Positions 11,597 to 24,307 of a stretch of DNA of 64,000 nucleotides are shown in pieces. The notes beneath the pieces are model-generated. The model was not told the origin of the DNA. It was given only the letters and a program-made list of their open reading frames with translations, and did no database searches. Origin of the DNA: Carettochelys insculpta. Taxonomy: Eukaryota > Chordata > Testudines > Carettochelyidae. The position numbers and the translations under genes were made by a program. Within the stretch, counting starts at the first letter, position 1, and every line of letters starts with the position of its first letter. The stretch covers positions 251,022,501-251,086,500 of the forward strand of contig NC_134137.1 of the NCBI RefSeq assembly GCF_033958435.1, given 5' to 3'.

Positions 11597-12305
11597 GCCA
11601 TGTCTACATGTGCACGCTACTTCGAAGTAGCGGCACTAACTTCGAAATAGCGCCCGTCACGGCTACACGCGCCGGGCGCTATTTCAATGTTAACATCGAC
11701 GTTAGGTGGTGAGACGTCGAAGCCACTAACCCCATGAGGGGATGGGAATAGCGCCCTACTTCGAAGTTGAACGTTGAAGTAGGGCACGTGTAGACGATCC
11801 GCATCCCGCAACATCGAAATAGTGGGGTCCGCCATGGTGGCCATCAGCTGAGGGGTTGAGAGACGCTCTCTCTCCAGCCCCGGCGGGGCTCTATGGTCAC
11901 CGTGTGCAGCAGCCCTTAGCCCAGGGCTTCTGACTGCTGCTGCTGCAGCTGGGGATCCATGCTGCATGCACAGGGTCTGCAACCAGTTGTCGGCTCTGTG
12001 GATCTTGTGTTGTTTAGTGCAACTGTGTCTGGGAGGGGCCCTTTAAGGGAGCGGCTTGCTGTTGAGTCCGCCCTGTAACCCTGTCTGCAGCTGTGCCTGG
12101 CACCCTTATTTCGATGTGTGCTACTTGGGCGTGTAGATGTTCCCTCACAGCGCCTATTTCGATGCGGTGCTGCGCAACGTCGATGTTGAACGTCGACGTT
12201 GCCAGCCCTGGAGGACGTGTAGACATTATTCATCGAAATAGCCTATTTCGATGTCGCTACATCGAAATAAGCTACTTCGATGTAGGCTTCACGTGTAGAC
12301 GTAGC
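11597..12305. mobile_element. Harbinger-type MITE rich in TTCGAA-like motifs
   Basis: The left end gccatgtctacatgtg and the inverted right end (revcomp gctacgtctacacgtg) match. Just inside them, both ends carry ACTTCGAAGTAGC-like or ACATCGAAGTAGC-like sequence. The interior is unusually CpG-rich for this window, with many TTCGAA, TCGATG and GACGTC words, suggesting a relatively young insertion. It lies only 31 bases from the end of the previous element. Candidate target duplication is TAA on the left and TAT on the right (one mismatch). The minus-strand frames at 11617-12233 are fortuitous. Confidence 0.7.
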
Positions 12306-14293
12306 TATAGTTGAATAGTCCCTCCAGGTCAGAGTTGAGGCAAATCTGCTGACTGCCGTGGCAGATATTTCCATTGCTACTTTATCAGTTCTGTGGCTGA
12401 GACTTTAGTCTCCTCCTACACCATTCATGAGCACTTCAGTCATTCTGGGGAAAGGAAAATTAAATAATGACACTTTAGAGAGGATTGGTTTAATGCTATA
12501 TGCACTTACTCTGCCTGTAAAATTTACCAGGAATCTTGTTTTTCTTTTGCAGCCTAATTTAGGCGGAGTGATGTACTTAGGTTCCCCGGCACCTGCTGGC
12601 TCTGCTCTGCAGAAGTACTCTGTCAATTCACCTTACATCTTCAGTCTGCCAAACAAAGCTTCTTTTACACCCACCACCGCTTCCTCTAAAACTTAACTCA
12701 GAATCTATGAGTATGAGTGTATGTTTGGGGAAAAGGGGCTTAATGCTCTGCAACAAAAATAGTAGCGTGGCTCATGGCTTCAGGCAAAGAGGGGGCTGAG
12801 TTGTTGAGTGACACTAGAATTTAAATGTTATTTCTTTGAGGACCACGGGAGGGCAAGATCCAGTCCACGGGCTGGGTCTGGCCCACTGAGCTGTTCAATC
12901 CAGCGCATACCCCTACGCATGGAGGAGCACCACTCAAAGCAGCTAGCTGCTCCTTGTGGTTCTGCACTGCAGAGTGAGTGTGGAGGCTTTGTTCAGTCTT
13001 TCCCTCCCCCCAGCAAAATCTGTCAGCTCTCAATGGCTGGTTTCCAGCCACTGGGAACTGAGAAATTTTACTAGAGGTGGAGCAGTGCACAAAGACACCC
13101 CTGCAGCACAGAGAGCCACATGGAGTTGTCTAGAGCTCGAAGCTTGCCTGAAAAAGCTGTTGGTCAGGAGCTACTTAGGTAAGTACCTCCTAGCCACAGC
13201 CTGCCTCTGTCATCCCCCTCCTGCACCTCAGCTGCCTCCTAGACCCTGCACTCCCTCCTACACCATTCCCCCAAGCCAGAATCCTCTCCTGCATCCCAAT
13301 CCCCTGCACCAGGTCACAACCTCCCTCTTCACCCAAACTCCTTCTCAAACCCCTGCTCCTTCCTGCACCCCAGTCCCCTACCCCAAGCTCCCTTCTGCAC
13401 CCTACCTCCACCCCACATTCCCTCCATAGAAAAGGGCAGCCCTTGACCACTTACAAAAACCCCAGAGTAGCCCCTCATCAAAAATTATTGTCCACCCTGG
13501 TATAGACTGATATGTACCAGAAAGTTTTTCACTATTATCAATACATTTTATTGATTATATATTTGGAATGACAATAGAGTGTATATAATATGTAAAATAT
13601 TATATAAAGCATGTGTGTGTGTGTGTGTAATATGCCATTCTTTGTTTTAAAGGGGAAAAACATTTAACTACACAAGCAAATATCTTTAGAAAAAAACCTT
13701 ATTTTGATTGCACAGGGAAAAGAGATGTTTAAAACTATGTTCAATGTATTATTTCTTGTACTGTGAATTTATTTTCCTCTTTTACAACTATCAGATCCAC
13801 TGGAGGCAGCTGATAGCTGAAAATGGATAGGAAAAGTTGACTCACAAGTGTGTCCTCAAGGCCAGCAGTGAGTAATGATCATGGAATATCATAGCATGAT
13901 CGTGGAATAAAAACTGGGTAGCCAAACCAATAGATTGTGACTGCCCAGGTAAGGAGATTCCATTGGTCAGATCTATCCCCAGGACAGAATTTATTTTGAG
14001 ACGGATTTTAGATGCAAAATTCAGATCCTAACTTGCTTCAGATTTGGGAATGTCGACATCTTGGCTTTTGACTCTGCTAATTTATGAGGACAGCAGTCTG
14101 CTTTAAAATTTTGTATCCATATATAGCTGCAAATGTCCTCAAAATTTGTCCTGTTTGGATTCAAGTTTCATTTCATTTCTGTCTCCAGTTAAGCTTATGC
14201 ATAACTTCTTCCACAGACCTCCACTTCTTTTATAAGATGCTAGGAAATGCTGAGCTACAGTTGAAATTGGTAGGAATTTCAGGTACTCGGAAG
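12306..14293. other. Mixed old repeats: pyrimidine-rich block and TG run
   Basis: A repeat of unknown class seems to occupy about 12830-13505, from 'ggaccacgggagggcaagat' to 'aattattgtccaccctgg'. Its right half (13200-13435) is a degenerate C-rich repeat built on 'cctgcaccccaatcccct'-like words. A short (TG)n run lies at 13612-13628. The proline-rich frames here are by-products of the C-rich repeat. Confidence 0.4.
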
Positions 14294-14479
14294 CAGTTGT
14301 CCCTGTAAGCTGAGTATTTGGGCGGGCACCCAGGACAGCTTCAAGTGACACCTGACTAATCAAAGAGCGCCCATAGCCGACAGCATGTGTTTCTACTGGT
14401 GTTATGCATCCACACATCCCTAGGTGCACGTAACAAAATTTATTCCACACACGCTGGAAAAAACTTAGCGGGAACACTG
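14294..14479. mobile_element. hAT-like MITE, copy 1
   Basis: The ends read CAGTTGTCCCTGTAAGCTGA on the left and GCGGGAACACTG on the right, an imperfect inverted repeat of CAGTGTTCCC. Two further copies of the same family occur at 30616-30801 and 46842-47028, sharing 'gtgtttctact' and 'gattagcagtgcaccc' type text. The 8-base flanks (ctcggaag and ctcagcac) agree only in part, so the target duplication has decayed. Confidence 0.6.
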
Positions 14480-15239
14480 CTCAGCACCTCTCAGGATCAG
14501 ACTTGTGCACGAGACATTGAGTCATGAATGCAGTTGGAAAAAAGGATCTAGAAACATTCAAATGTCCCATAAGCCTTTGCAAATATGAAAATATGAGGCT
14601 TTTTTTTTTTTGGAAGTAGCTTAGCTGATAACCAAAGAGAGCCTGCTTGACTTCAGTAGTGCAGAAACAGCCAGCCAGATGCTTTGTTAATCCTTCAAAA
14701 GACATCAAGAGGAAAATGTTTGATGCCCGCCCTTCATATCACATTTTCTCATTTTATATTTTCCATTACTCTGTATTCACAATCTCTAATTTATCAGTCT
14801 TTTTTTGGGTCAATCAAGTTGTTACTGTCTTATGGAAAAAGATAAATATAATTTTAAAATCTTCATTGTTCAGTAGTTATTAGTACCCTGTATAAAATGA
14901 TTTCTAATTACATACAATAAAACATATTATTTCATCACGAGGGATTTATTTTCCTGTTTCTCATAAAACTTCCTACTTTTTACAATAAAATATACATGCT
15001 TACTAACAAAGGGCCAAATCCTGGAAAAACTTACTACCTCGTGCCCTTCTTACTACAGAGAGCACAGGCAACTGCAAAGGAAAGTAGAAGCAAAAAGAAT
15101 CACAAGACAGATTCTGTTAATGCCTGAAGGGTGGCCACTGGTGCCATTTTGCAACCATGTTCATTTCTCGTGCAAAGCACAGCTGATGACAGCAAAGTAC
15201 AGTTTCCAACTGCTGTTTTGTTTAGCTCCACATGTGACC

Positions 15240-15360
15240 TTACAACATACCTCTATTGTCTACTTAAATTGTGAACTCTTTGAGGCAAGGACCAGCTTTT
15301 CTTCTGTATTTGTGCAGCACCTAGCACAGCACATCTCGATCCATGGCTAGAGCTCTGAGA
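15240..15360 (+). repeat. SINE-like 3' end (CTAGCACA family)
   Basis: The text 'gtgaactctttgaggcaagg' followed by 'tgtgcagcacctagcaca' is a widespread amniote repeat. An inverse-orientation copy lies at 49765-49885, confirming repetition inside the window. Confidence 0.55.
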
Positions 15361-15756
15361 TGCTGCAGGAACACCAATAGTGATAATACATTCCCATGCG
15401 CGGTGTGGAGGGAAAACAGCCTGTTGCTGCATCCCTGGTAGCTTTCTTTTGCTGTCTTTTGGTTTGTTTTATGCTGTTTATGGAGGATAGTGCATGGTGG
15501 GAGGGAACTGGCTTTGATTACACCTTTCTGTGAGGCTCAATTCTCCAACAAAGCCTGATCCAGTGCCCCTGGAAGTGACTGGAAAGATGCTGATTAAATA
15601 TAGAGTGAGCATGGTGTACACAAAACACACAAGTAATTGATGTGACATTATTTCCTCCCCCAGTGCTCTTGATGACCACCTCCTGGCAGAACATTTACCT
15701 TCATTTCTGCTGGCTACCATGAGACAAGTCCACATTTTTTCCTGATATGCACAATT

Positions 15757-16060
15757 ATGATATTGACCCAAGGAGGCAAAGAAATTGTTTAGGGTGGGTC
15801 CAGCTATAACTAAGGGTAAAGGGAGGAAACTGAGCAGAGAAACATTTAGACTGAATCTCAAGAAAAACATCCTAACACTGAAGTCTATTAGGTTGTGGAA
15901 TAATCTCCCGAAGGAAATGGTGGAACCTTATCAATGAGTCATTTCAACCCAGAGAGGACAAAGCATAGAGTGTAGGGAACAGTCATGCACTGGAAGAGAA
16001 TGGAAAGAGTGAGCTCATTGGTCTTTTCCATCTCTAATCTCTATCATCCCCGCAGACCTC
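15757..16060 (+). mobile_element. CR1-like LINE 3' end
   Basis: The end of the RT ORF can be followed on the plus strand in the pattern 'ggttgtggaataatctcccg' and 'aaatggtggaacc', matching the conserved C-terminal 'R.WN.LP..VV' segment and the following 3' UTR of CR1-type LINEs. The frame is broken. Confidence 0.55.
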
Positions 16061-18170
16061 AGTTTGTTTTTTATTCTGGAAGAAAATTGGTCTGAAAATA
16101 CAATGCAAGTTGTAATGATGCTTCCTAGGGAAAAGAAAAAACCACCCTAAATAATTCTTTGAGTGCAGGAGCCATGGAAATGCTTTTTAAATCAACTTGG
16201 ATCACATGTAGTACGTTAACGAGTTTAGAGTAACCTTCTTTTTCATCAGCACAGCCAGATTATGTGTCTGTCCTGGCAGCAGTTTTCCTGCAAACGGATG
16301 AAACATCAGGATATTCCAGCCAGATTAGTGTAGATTGGTTCCAGGAATGAGTCTGCAAGGACAGATCATCACCTGCAGCCAATCAGTGTAGCTTTGTTCA
16401 TTTTCGTGCAGAGCTGCACCAGTTTACAGCTGGCCTACTTACTGTTAAAATGATGCATTTTAACTTCCATTTTAATCAAAGTTTTGCTGAAAGGAAGCAC
16501 AGTTGCTTTTACATTTTATTAAAATCTTTCCACTTGGGGTTTACATTTTGCTGACTTAAAATTCCCTTTGTCATTTGCTTTGGCCATCGTGTTCTGCGCC
16601 TCCTGCTCCAAAGAGTTGGGAGCCTATATTGCATAAATGAGTGTATCAAGTATGTATAGCAATTTGGTATCCTTAAACAGCCTGTGCTATATCCATGTCA
16701 TATTCTTGTCATTTTTTAGCTAAACTCATAAGCTTGCCACCTCTATTTTTAAATAATTATATTGAAATAATAGTAATAATGTTGCTGGCATATCTTATAT
16801 AATGTGAGTCGTTTTGCACCATACATCCCTAGAAAGTGTCAAGATACCATGCGGATAGATGTGTCATAAGAACTTGAATAAGAGGTAATTTGTTACCTTA
16901 AAAATTTGAAGAATCTTGTGGCTTGGTTGGAGCTAGTAATTGCTGGAAAGGCAAAGGATGCAGTTTGACAGCTTACCACGCTAACACGCACATGTAATAA
17001 TGTTCCAGTGAAGACAAGGGTGGTTTTTAGTGAGCTCCTGCTGCCAAATGCCCAAAGGGTGGTGGCACTTTGTGATGTGAATGCCCAAAATAGGCACTGG
17101 GGGACACTATCCCAGTCGGTACTAACAGGAGGCAGAAATGACAGGATAAATTGGAGAACTGAAGGAAATAATGCAAAGAGATCCGAGGAAGTCCAAATAT
17201 ACCTAGCTTCCTCTCTGGCCTGAAGAACATGCTGAACATGAGACACTTCTGAAATACCCCCGACCTCAGCAATTTTGCCTGACTCTTGGTGCCCTCTGGG
17301 CACAGCCTAGGTGCCTTGCTGTGACAGTGTATGAGAGCCAAAACGCTGCCTTACCAGACCATGGGTGGAATTTCTTGGAATGGACACAGCAGTGACAGAC
17401 CAGTTCGAAGGCTGCCTAATTTAAGGAGGACAGACGAGGTAGTGCAATAACATCTTTTAATGGACCAGTTTCCGTGGGTGGGAGATCCATGCTTCCAAGC
17501 TACCCAGACCTCTTCTTCAGGCCCAAACCTGGGAAGAGCTACATGTATTTCAAGTAGCTTGTTTTTGTGGGGCCACAAAAATATATTACCTCACCCAGCT
17601 CATCCCTCTGATATCCTGAGGCTGCCCATAACAACTTAGCATAGGACAATATCATGATTTACACAAGGCTGTTTTTGTCCCCAATCATTCCAGAATCCCT
17701 CCAGCATTGTGCTCGGGCTTAAAGCTGCCTTTGCCGTGAGCTGTGCCTTCGCTGCCCTGCCTAGAGGTGTGCAAAACATAGCCTCCAGCTTTGGCTTTGA
17801 GGGGATTTCTTCAGCCACTGGACAGCCTCCAAGATTGCAGGACTTTTGGTGGTGGATACCTCAATGCTGGCAGGTGCAGGCACATTGACCATGAATGAGG
17901 TATTCAGTGGAACAGAAGCATTCTAAACAGATGGAGCCTGTCTAAGCAGGCCCCCAGAACAGATAATTCTTGAGCTCATTGTTTGGGGTCACCTTAAATT
18001 TGGGGTCTGTCTTAATTAAAAAATATTTCATTTCTTTCCCCCCCCACTCGTCTCGTGGCTGAGATAGTAGGTGAGGGCAGGGGCTGTGTCAGCCAAGAGG
18101 AGGATATCAGCCAGACTTTTCAATAGTGTAGGCAGGTGTGTGGCTCCCACAAGTTCCCATGGTCAAATTA
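16061..18170. other. Non-coding DNA with one repeat-tail fragment
   Basis: No gene is supported. At about 17420-17540 lies 'ggtagtgcaataacatcttt' followed by 'tcttcttcaggcccaaacc', a dispersed amniote repeat of the same general style as the 'cttcttcag' elements listed below. The minus-strand frames at 16893-17341 show no family motif. Confidence 0.4.
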
Positions 18171-18179
18171 GAGGAACCA

Positions 18180-18660
18180 GGGGAAGAAGGCAGCTGCAGG
18201 GAAGAAGGATACGCCTATGAGCATGACTCGGGGGGTGGGGGGGGGATGGAAGAAGACAAGCAATAAGCTGGGGTGGGGAAAGGAATGAGAAAGGGGGAAA
18301 GGCAATCTAGGGAACAAGAGTAGGGTGGGGAAGGAGACCGAGATGCAGCTACCAGGGCAAGTGAGACTGACAAGGGAGCACCACAGGAGGGTCTGGCTGA
18401 GGAGATGAAGGGGATGAGAGTAGCAAAAGGAGAAACATGGGGGTGAATAAGCACTGACACACACGGGAAAGGATGGGGAGCCCTGGTGAAGGGGGATTGG
18501 GGATAAAAAGACACAAGGGACAACAAAGAGTGGGGAGAGAGATGGTAGAAAAAAGAAGTGAAAATAAAAGGGAGAAAGAGAATTAACTGAGCGGAGGAAA
18601 TGTCATAGAGACCAAAGAAAAAATAAACTTGGAAGGGAAAGGGGGCAAGAAAAGCCAAAT
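18180..18660. repeat. Polypurine tract, about 480 bp
   Basis: The plus strand is dominated by A and G here, with runs such as 'gggggtggggggggg' near 18231-18245 and many ggaga and gaagg words. This strong strand asymmetry creates long Ser/Pro/Phe-rich frames on the minus strand (18168-18658), which I reject as genes. Confidence 0.7.
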
Positions 18661-19629
18661 GTGACCTGCAGGTTCATAGACTGTATTTCATGGCTTCACA
18701 TTGACACGTCTTTTATATTTTCCTGTCAGAATGGAGCAACTGAAAGGAGCAGAGGAATCAAATTGATGGGCTTCCTGAGGCCCTGCAAGTGAAGGCGGGC
18801 AGAGCAAAGCTTTGGGAAATGTGTGGGATTGGGCCCAGAGCTGGGGATTGGGACCTGTAGCCCCTTTCCCAGCTCCCCCCGCCCCACGCTCAGTTTTTCT
18901 GCCCTTCCCTCAGTGAAACTCATTCCCAGTTAACCTGATTTACATCATTACGCTGACAACAGTGCACTCTGGTGGCCAAGTGAGGATGAGTCAGAAGGAA
19001 GAGCCACCCATGAATGTGTGACGCTGCACTCCAGTTTGTGGCAGAGGTTTAATTCATTTCTTTCATTTTCACAGGGCTGTGAAACTTCATGCTTCCAATT
19101 TGCAACTGCGTTTGTAATAGCAAAGAATGTTTTAAAACTGTATCATTACAAAGCATTACCGCACATACATTAGTGCCTTAGTACAAACCCCTCTGAGAAC
19201 CAACTTTCCAGTGTCATTTTCCTGCACGTCTGCCAAACAGTCCCTGGCAAGAACCATCTGTGATGTCTTATGGGGGCATTTCTCGGTCACACTTTCCACA
19301 GAGTAACTAAAAACTGTGCTGTAAAACATAAGGCATCAGCACACATGGCTTGGGTTTTCACATAAATACATTAGAGTTTCTAGAATAAATTATGACATCC
19401 CCCTGGTTTTATTCTTTCAGACTCCATCTGCATCTTGAGCTAATCAGACCCCTAGAAAAAATTAAGATCTGTTATAAACTATTCCGCTAATGCTTCAATG
19501 TATAATTTTCTTTGTGGTGGACCATTGGTGCTTAACAGTACCTCAGATAGGTACTGTTAATGTTAATGTCTAGGGGATAAGACAACAGCTCTGGTAAACA
19601 ATTTCCTCGTTACAATATAGTTTTTAACA

Positions 19630-19865
19630 GTGAGGCTATTTAACTATTGTAACAGCCTCCCAAAAGTAGTGGTGGGGTCTCCATCTTTTCATGGCATTAG
19701 ATCAACTCTGACATCAAGCCAGGATGCCCTTCAGGAAGATGTTAATGGGTTCTGTACAGGAGTAAGTGGCTGCGAGTCTATGGCCAGTGTTAAACAGCCG
19801 GTCAGATTAGATAAACTCATTGTCCCTTCTGGCCTCAAAAAAATCTACGAAAAATTCACCTAAGT
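19630..19865 (+). mobile_element. CR1-like LINE 3' end, second copy
   Basis: 'acagcctcccaaaagtagtg' corresponds to the conserved end of the CR1 RT ORF, and the following text to 'ttagataaactcattgtccc' plus 'ttctggcctcaaa' matches the CR1 3' untranslated end. The 77-codon frame here is only the tail of that ORF. Confidence 0.5.
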
Positions 19866-20075
19866 GCATTATTATGGGAAAATTCCAAGAGGGCAATTAC
19901 CCTTTGATTACTTAAACTCCCCCAAGGGCTATAAGCACATGTGATATTTCTCACTTCCTATCCTAAACTCATGAGCAGTATATCTGTGCACACTTCAATA
20001 GCTGCCTTTAATTTTCCTGGTGCCTTTCTAACAAAGAGAGACTCTAGGTATTGGGCTTGATGCAGGAAACACTAA

Positions 20076-20501
20076 GGCTACAGTTCCACTGCAGAGATCT
20101 GTCGACAGAAGTCATTGTCAGAAGAGATTTCCCGACAAAACTTCTGTCCACAGAGTTCGGTCACACACAAAAGCCAATCAGAAGCTCCCCTCTGTTAACA
20201 GAGCAGCCAGACTGCCCAGCTGCTCTGTCTCAACAAAACAGGCACCCAGAAGCACAGCAAACAGGGCTGCCCAGTGTTCTGGGTGCCCTGTCCGTCGAAA
20301 GAAGGTGCCCCAGAGCATCCAAACAGTTTTTTGTTGACAGAATCTGTCAACAGCAGCATTACGCCTCATGGCTGAGAGGCAAAATGCTACTGGTGGAAGT
20401 GCTGAGTTTTGTCAACAAATGCATTTTGTGGGCGAATGTTCCACCAGTTTTGTCTCCAAAACAGGGTTTTGTCGGCAGAACTCACTAGTGTAACCATAGC
20501 C
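20076..20501. mobile_element. Harbinger-type MITE, GTCGACAGAAG family, copy 1
   Basis: The element starts GGCTACAGTTCCACTG and ends CTAGTGTAACCATAGCC. The subterminal sequence atctgtcgacagaag recurs in inverted form near the right end. Both sides are flanked by TAA (20073-20075 and 20502-20504), a typical TWA target duplication of Harbinger transposons. A second family member lies at 41961-42407. The 145-codon frame is not a gene. Confidence 0.8.
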
Positions 20502-21214
20502 TAAGAGGAAGTCTCTGCTGTGAGTGATGTCATCATCCCCTCCAGACTTTGACTTTGTGATTCAAGTGATTGTCTTAACGTGTGCAATGCACCACAAGTA
20601 GCACCTGACCAGGATTCATCAACAAACTTGGCCCAGTGGCTAGACGATTAGCTTGTCTAGGCTGGGGAGGTAAACATGAATGTTGCTCCATGCCTGCCAC
20701 TCTAGTGGTGAGCAAGGTAATCCCATGGCCCAGATTCTGCCATTTCTTATTCATATTACTCAGTCTTTCAGTTTGTGAATCAGACCAGCCTACCAAAATC
20801 AATGGGGACATCTGCAAAGCAAGGTACAAGGTAGTATAAGCAGGGGAACCAGAATTTGGCCCTCTATTTTTCATTTTCCACTAGTATAAAAATCTATAGT
20901 TACAGGTAGATTATACTGTCAGTTTTAACCTCACACTTTTGATGGTTCTAACTTTCTCAGTCAAATTTATTTTGGATTGAGATGTGCCTGCTTGGGCTCA
21001 GCACAAAAGTTCATGAGGTGTAGAAGGAAATTTAAGAAAATTCAGTTCAGTGTAGGTTTGTGATTTGTTTTTTTATTTTGTCTGGTGAAGCAGGGAAACT
21101 GCCCACCAGCATGGAAGGCACTAGAAAGAGCCTTTAGGCCCAACAAGCCATTCTCTATTAATCTTGCAGTCCATGCCAGGTCAAGAGTAGAGAGGAAAGA
21201 TCGGAATGTATGAG

Positions 21215-21690
21215 GACAGGAGCTACAGTGAAATCCTCTTTATCAGGTTCTCCGCACGATTCCTGATTTTATAAACCTGTATCATACATCCTGATAGTCT
21301 TCTCTTTTCTAAGCTGTGCAGTCCTGGTCTTTTTAATGTCTTCTCACATGGAAGCTGTTTCACACATAATTTTTGTTGCCCTTGTTTGTACAATTTCCAC
21401 TTCTAACATGCCTTGTTTTGAGATGGGGCAACCAGAATTGCACAGAGTATACAAGCTATGGACATTCTATGGACATATTTGGTGGCATTATGATATTTTT
21501 TCTTTTATTAGCTATGTCTTTCCTAATGATGCCTAACATGCTGTTAGCTTTTTGACTGCCATTGCACTTTAAGAAGATGTTCTTGGCAAATTATTTCTGA
21601 TGACACTAAGAGCTCTTTCAAGTATGGGAACAGCTAATTTATAGCCTATCATCTTGCATGCATAGTTGGATGTCATAAACATGCAAAATA
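21215..21690 (-). mobile_element. CR1/L2-like LINE fragment, decayed
   Basis: Text such as 'tttttgttgcccttgtt', 'ttttgagatggggcaacc' and 'cctaacatgctgttagcttt' matches the RT/3' region also present at 500-830 and 28020-28300, in the same minus orientation. Divergence is high, so this is one of the oldest copies here. Confidence 0.65.
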
Positions 21691-23655
21691 TTACCAGTTC
21701 AGTTGATGGTGTTAACAAACACACAAAGAAAAAGCGTTTGTGATTATTAACTGAGGGCTGGGTGGAGTCTTTATTGTAAGGAAAGCAGCTGAGAGCATGC
21801 ATATTTGGAATGGAAAGACTGACACTATAGAATGTCTTTGTAGATCAGAGAAAACAAAGTTAGCTCACTCTGATTTGCCTTAATTTCCCAGCAGGTGCAC
21901 AGCTGTACAGCCAGCAAGCTTCTAAGAGTATCAGTGTTAGGCTTCTGATCAAAGAACATACGGTGACAACAAGAGTAGAAAGAGAAGCTTATATTTTAAA
22001 GGTGCATTTATTGCATTAATCATATGTCAGTTCTGTACTCTCACTGCAGTAAGTGCTCTAATTACTAATATTTTAGGCACGTAAGTTACATTAATTTACA
22101 CACATAAACGGTGTTGTAAAAACCAGAAAACATTGGTACTGAAATGGTTGCCAAGAAACCATAGGCCACCTGTTAGATGAGACATGAGGCAACTATAGAC
22201 AAGCAACAAATTAAGTGAATGCCATAGAAAAGAAATTAGCTTTCCCTAGTACCCTGGACCCTTTCCCTCAGGTTCTATCTGTATGATACATCCACATACA
22301 CTAAAATATACTCATTTGTAAAATTGACAGTCAAATCATTGTAGCTTTGATTCACCCTAAGTTTAAGAACTAGAAAGAGCCAACTTGATGGCAATCTAGG
22401 GAAGATGGTTGTCCTAACAATGATGCTCTCCATAACCTTGTCCAGTAGCTATGCTCTTCATAGCCTTCCCTGATGGGACATGCTTGCTGCAGGAGTTAAC
22501 TCCATTCTATGGGCTAAAGAGGTCACCTGCCCACTTACCCCTGCTGGAAATGCTCCATCTGGGAACCAGGTATGAAGGGGAGCAGCTTGGCTCAGGGTTT
22601 GTCTCACTGCCAAAGAGGGAGGATTCAAGTTACCAATACCAACCAAGGAGCTGCTGAAGCCCCAGACCAGGAAAGTTAGATGCTCCAAGTCCCAGGAAGA
22701 TGCTCCAGAAGGGTTGGAACTGCTGGGAGCAGCACTGGCTGAAGAGCCCAAAGAAGCTCAGACCACCACATTAGGGAAGTATCCCAGTGGGCCTGGTCAT
22801 TGTGCTGGGTGGCATTGGCATGTGTGGTCTGTGGTGAGCACAGTTGCCATTTCAAGGCTATGGGCTAGGACCCCTTATCCTTTCTCCCAGCCGCTCTTAG
22901 TTGGCAGCCCATTTCCTTGGCTCTGGCCATTCAGTCCTCCAGCCATGCTGAGCAGGGCAGCCATAGCTGACTTGGGCTCCTAGGCCCCACTACTGTGAAA
23001 TTAAAGAGTGATCATGCAGAATTAGCTGTGCAGCTAAAACATTCTTACCCCAACCACACAGGGGATGGGGAACAGTGGTCGTGACACTTACACATAGCTC
23101 CTTTTCAGATCTGAGGGTGGCTCAGCATGCCATCCCAACTACAACGCATTGGTGGCCCTGGGGAAAAATGCCAACACAGGCTCCGTGGAAGGCAGCAATG
23201 TTGACAGAAGCAGCCAGCTCAAAACATGACAGACATCAATTGTCAGACTCCTTTCTGAGCCCAAAAATAATAGTGCTTGGATAGCAGCTGTTACCAAGCT
23301 ATTTTGATGGTTGTATTTCCTAATAAAGGTATTTTTGTATTCTTGTATTCCAAATGTGTGGTATTGCTGAGGCTGAGTACTGCCCCTGCCTTCAACTAAC
23401 CATGAATGGGCTCTTGTAAGCCAATATGAAGGGCCTGCTCTGGCCAGCAGTAAGCAGTAATTTCCTCATCCTCTATTTCCAGATCACCTATAGTAGCAAA
23501 ATATTCAGACTGGGAGAAATTCACATTGGTGCAGGGGGCCCACGCAAAACCAGTGCTGTGCTTAAATTGCACTCTAAACCTATTTTGAGGGTTAAATGGT
23601 GCATACACTCTGTGAAGAGTTTGGAAATGAATGGAACTATTCTTGTATAGGCAAG
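21691..23655. other. Non-coding, with a GC-richer stretch at 22440-23345
   Basis: No recognisable protein. The stretch 22440-23345 is richer in GC and ends with 'cctaataaaggtatttttg', a polyadenylation-like AATAAA at about 23322. It could be the end of an old retroelement, but no paired terminal repeat was found. Confidence 0.35.
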
Positions 23656-23658
23656 AGA

Positions 23659-23942
23659 GGGTATGTCTATACTTGAGGGGAGTGTTGGTGCACCATGACT
23701 AATCTGGAGATTGATTTTGCTGCGTGTGTGAAGATGTGGCAAAGTAGATCTCTCTGGGCTCAGCTGTTGAACCTGGTATTCTATGCTGACGCACAGAGTA
23801 AGGGACTTCAGTGCGAGCCCAAAGAGCCCTGATCTATACCAGGGAAGAAAGTCGATCTGGATATATCAATTCTAGCTATGCAAATAGCATGGCTAGAATT
23901 ATGTATCTGGAATTGACTTTGATCCCTAGTGTAGACCAGGCC
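23659..23942. mobile_element. Harbinger-type MITE with AGA duplication
   Basis: Left end GGGTATGTCTATACTTGAGG and inverted right end (revcomp GGCCTGGTCTACACTAGGGA) match approximately. Flanks are AGA at 23656-23658 and 23943-23945. A local foldback 'attctagctatgcaaatagc' with 'atggctagaatt' lies in the right half. Confidence 0.7.
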
Positions 23943-24307
23943 AGAGGCTAATAAGGGGTAGGGGGTTTTGGTTAGGAGATTTGCAACTGGTATATAGAAT
24001 GGATTTGTTGGATATAGTGCCCATTTGCATGCTAGTGTTTGGACAATACACTGTTTGGCAGGCTGTCCTACAGCCAGTACTGGGTCTATCAACTAGGAAT
24101 TTGCAATTTTAAAGTTTTTAAGGACTTTCTCTGTGGGGAAGACATTTGTGTTTTCTAAATGGCTTTATGAATATACCTCTGGGATTGGTGCAGAAGTCCT
24201 TCGAGTATTCTAAGCAACCACAAACACTTCTATAAAGTCTTTTGCAGACCTGTATTTATATCTCTGGAGGGTAAAGTTCCAGATGGCTCACCTACTGCAG
24301 TCTCTCA

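Noticed and set aside
18168..18658. Long overlapping minus-strand frames of 98 and 147 codons
   Set aside because: Ser/Pro/Phe-rich translation of a polypurine tract; two frames are open at once, which points to composition, not coding.
20630..20700. tRNA-like text (ggcccagtggctagacgatt)
   Set aside because: Only weak resemblance to an A box; no B box or cloverleaf could be drawn.
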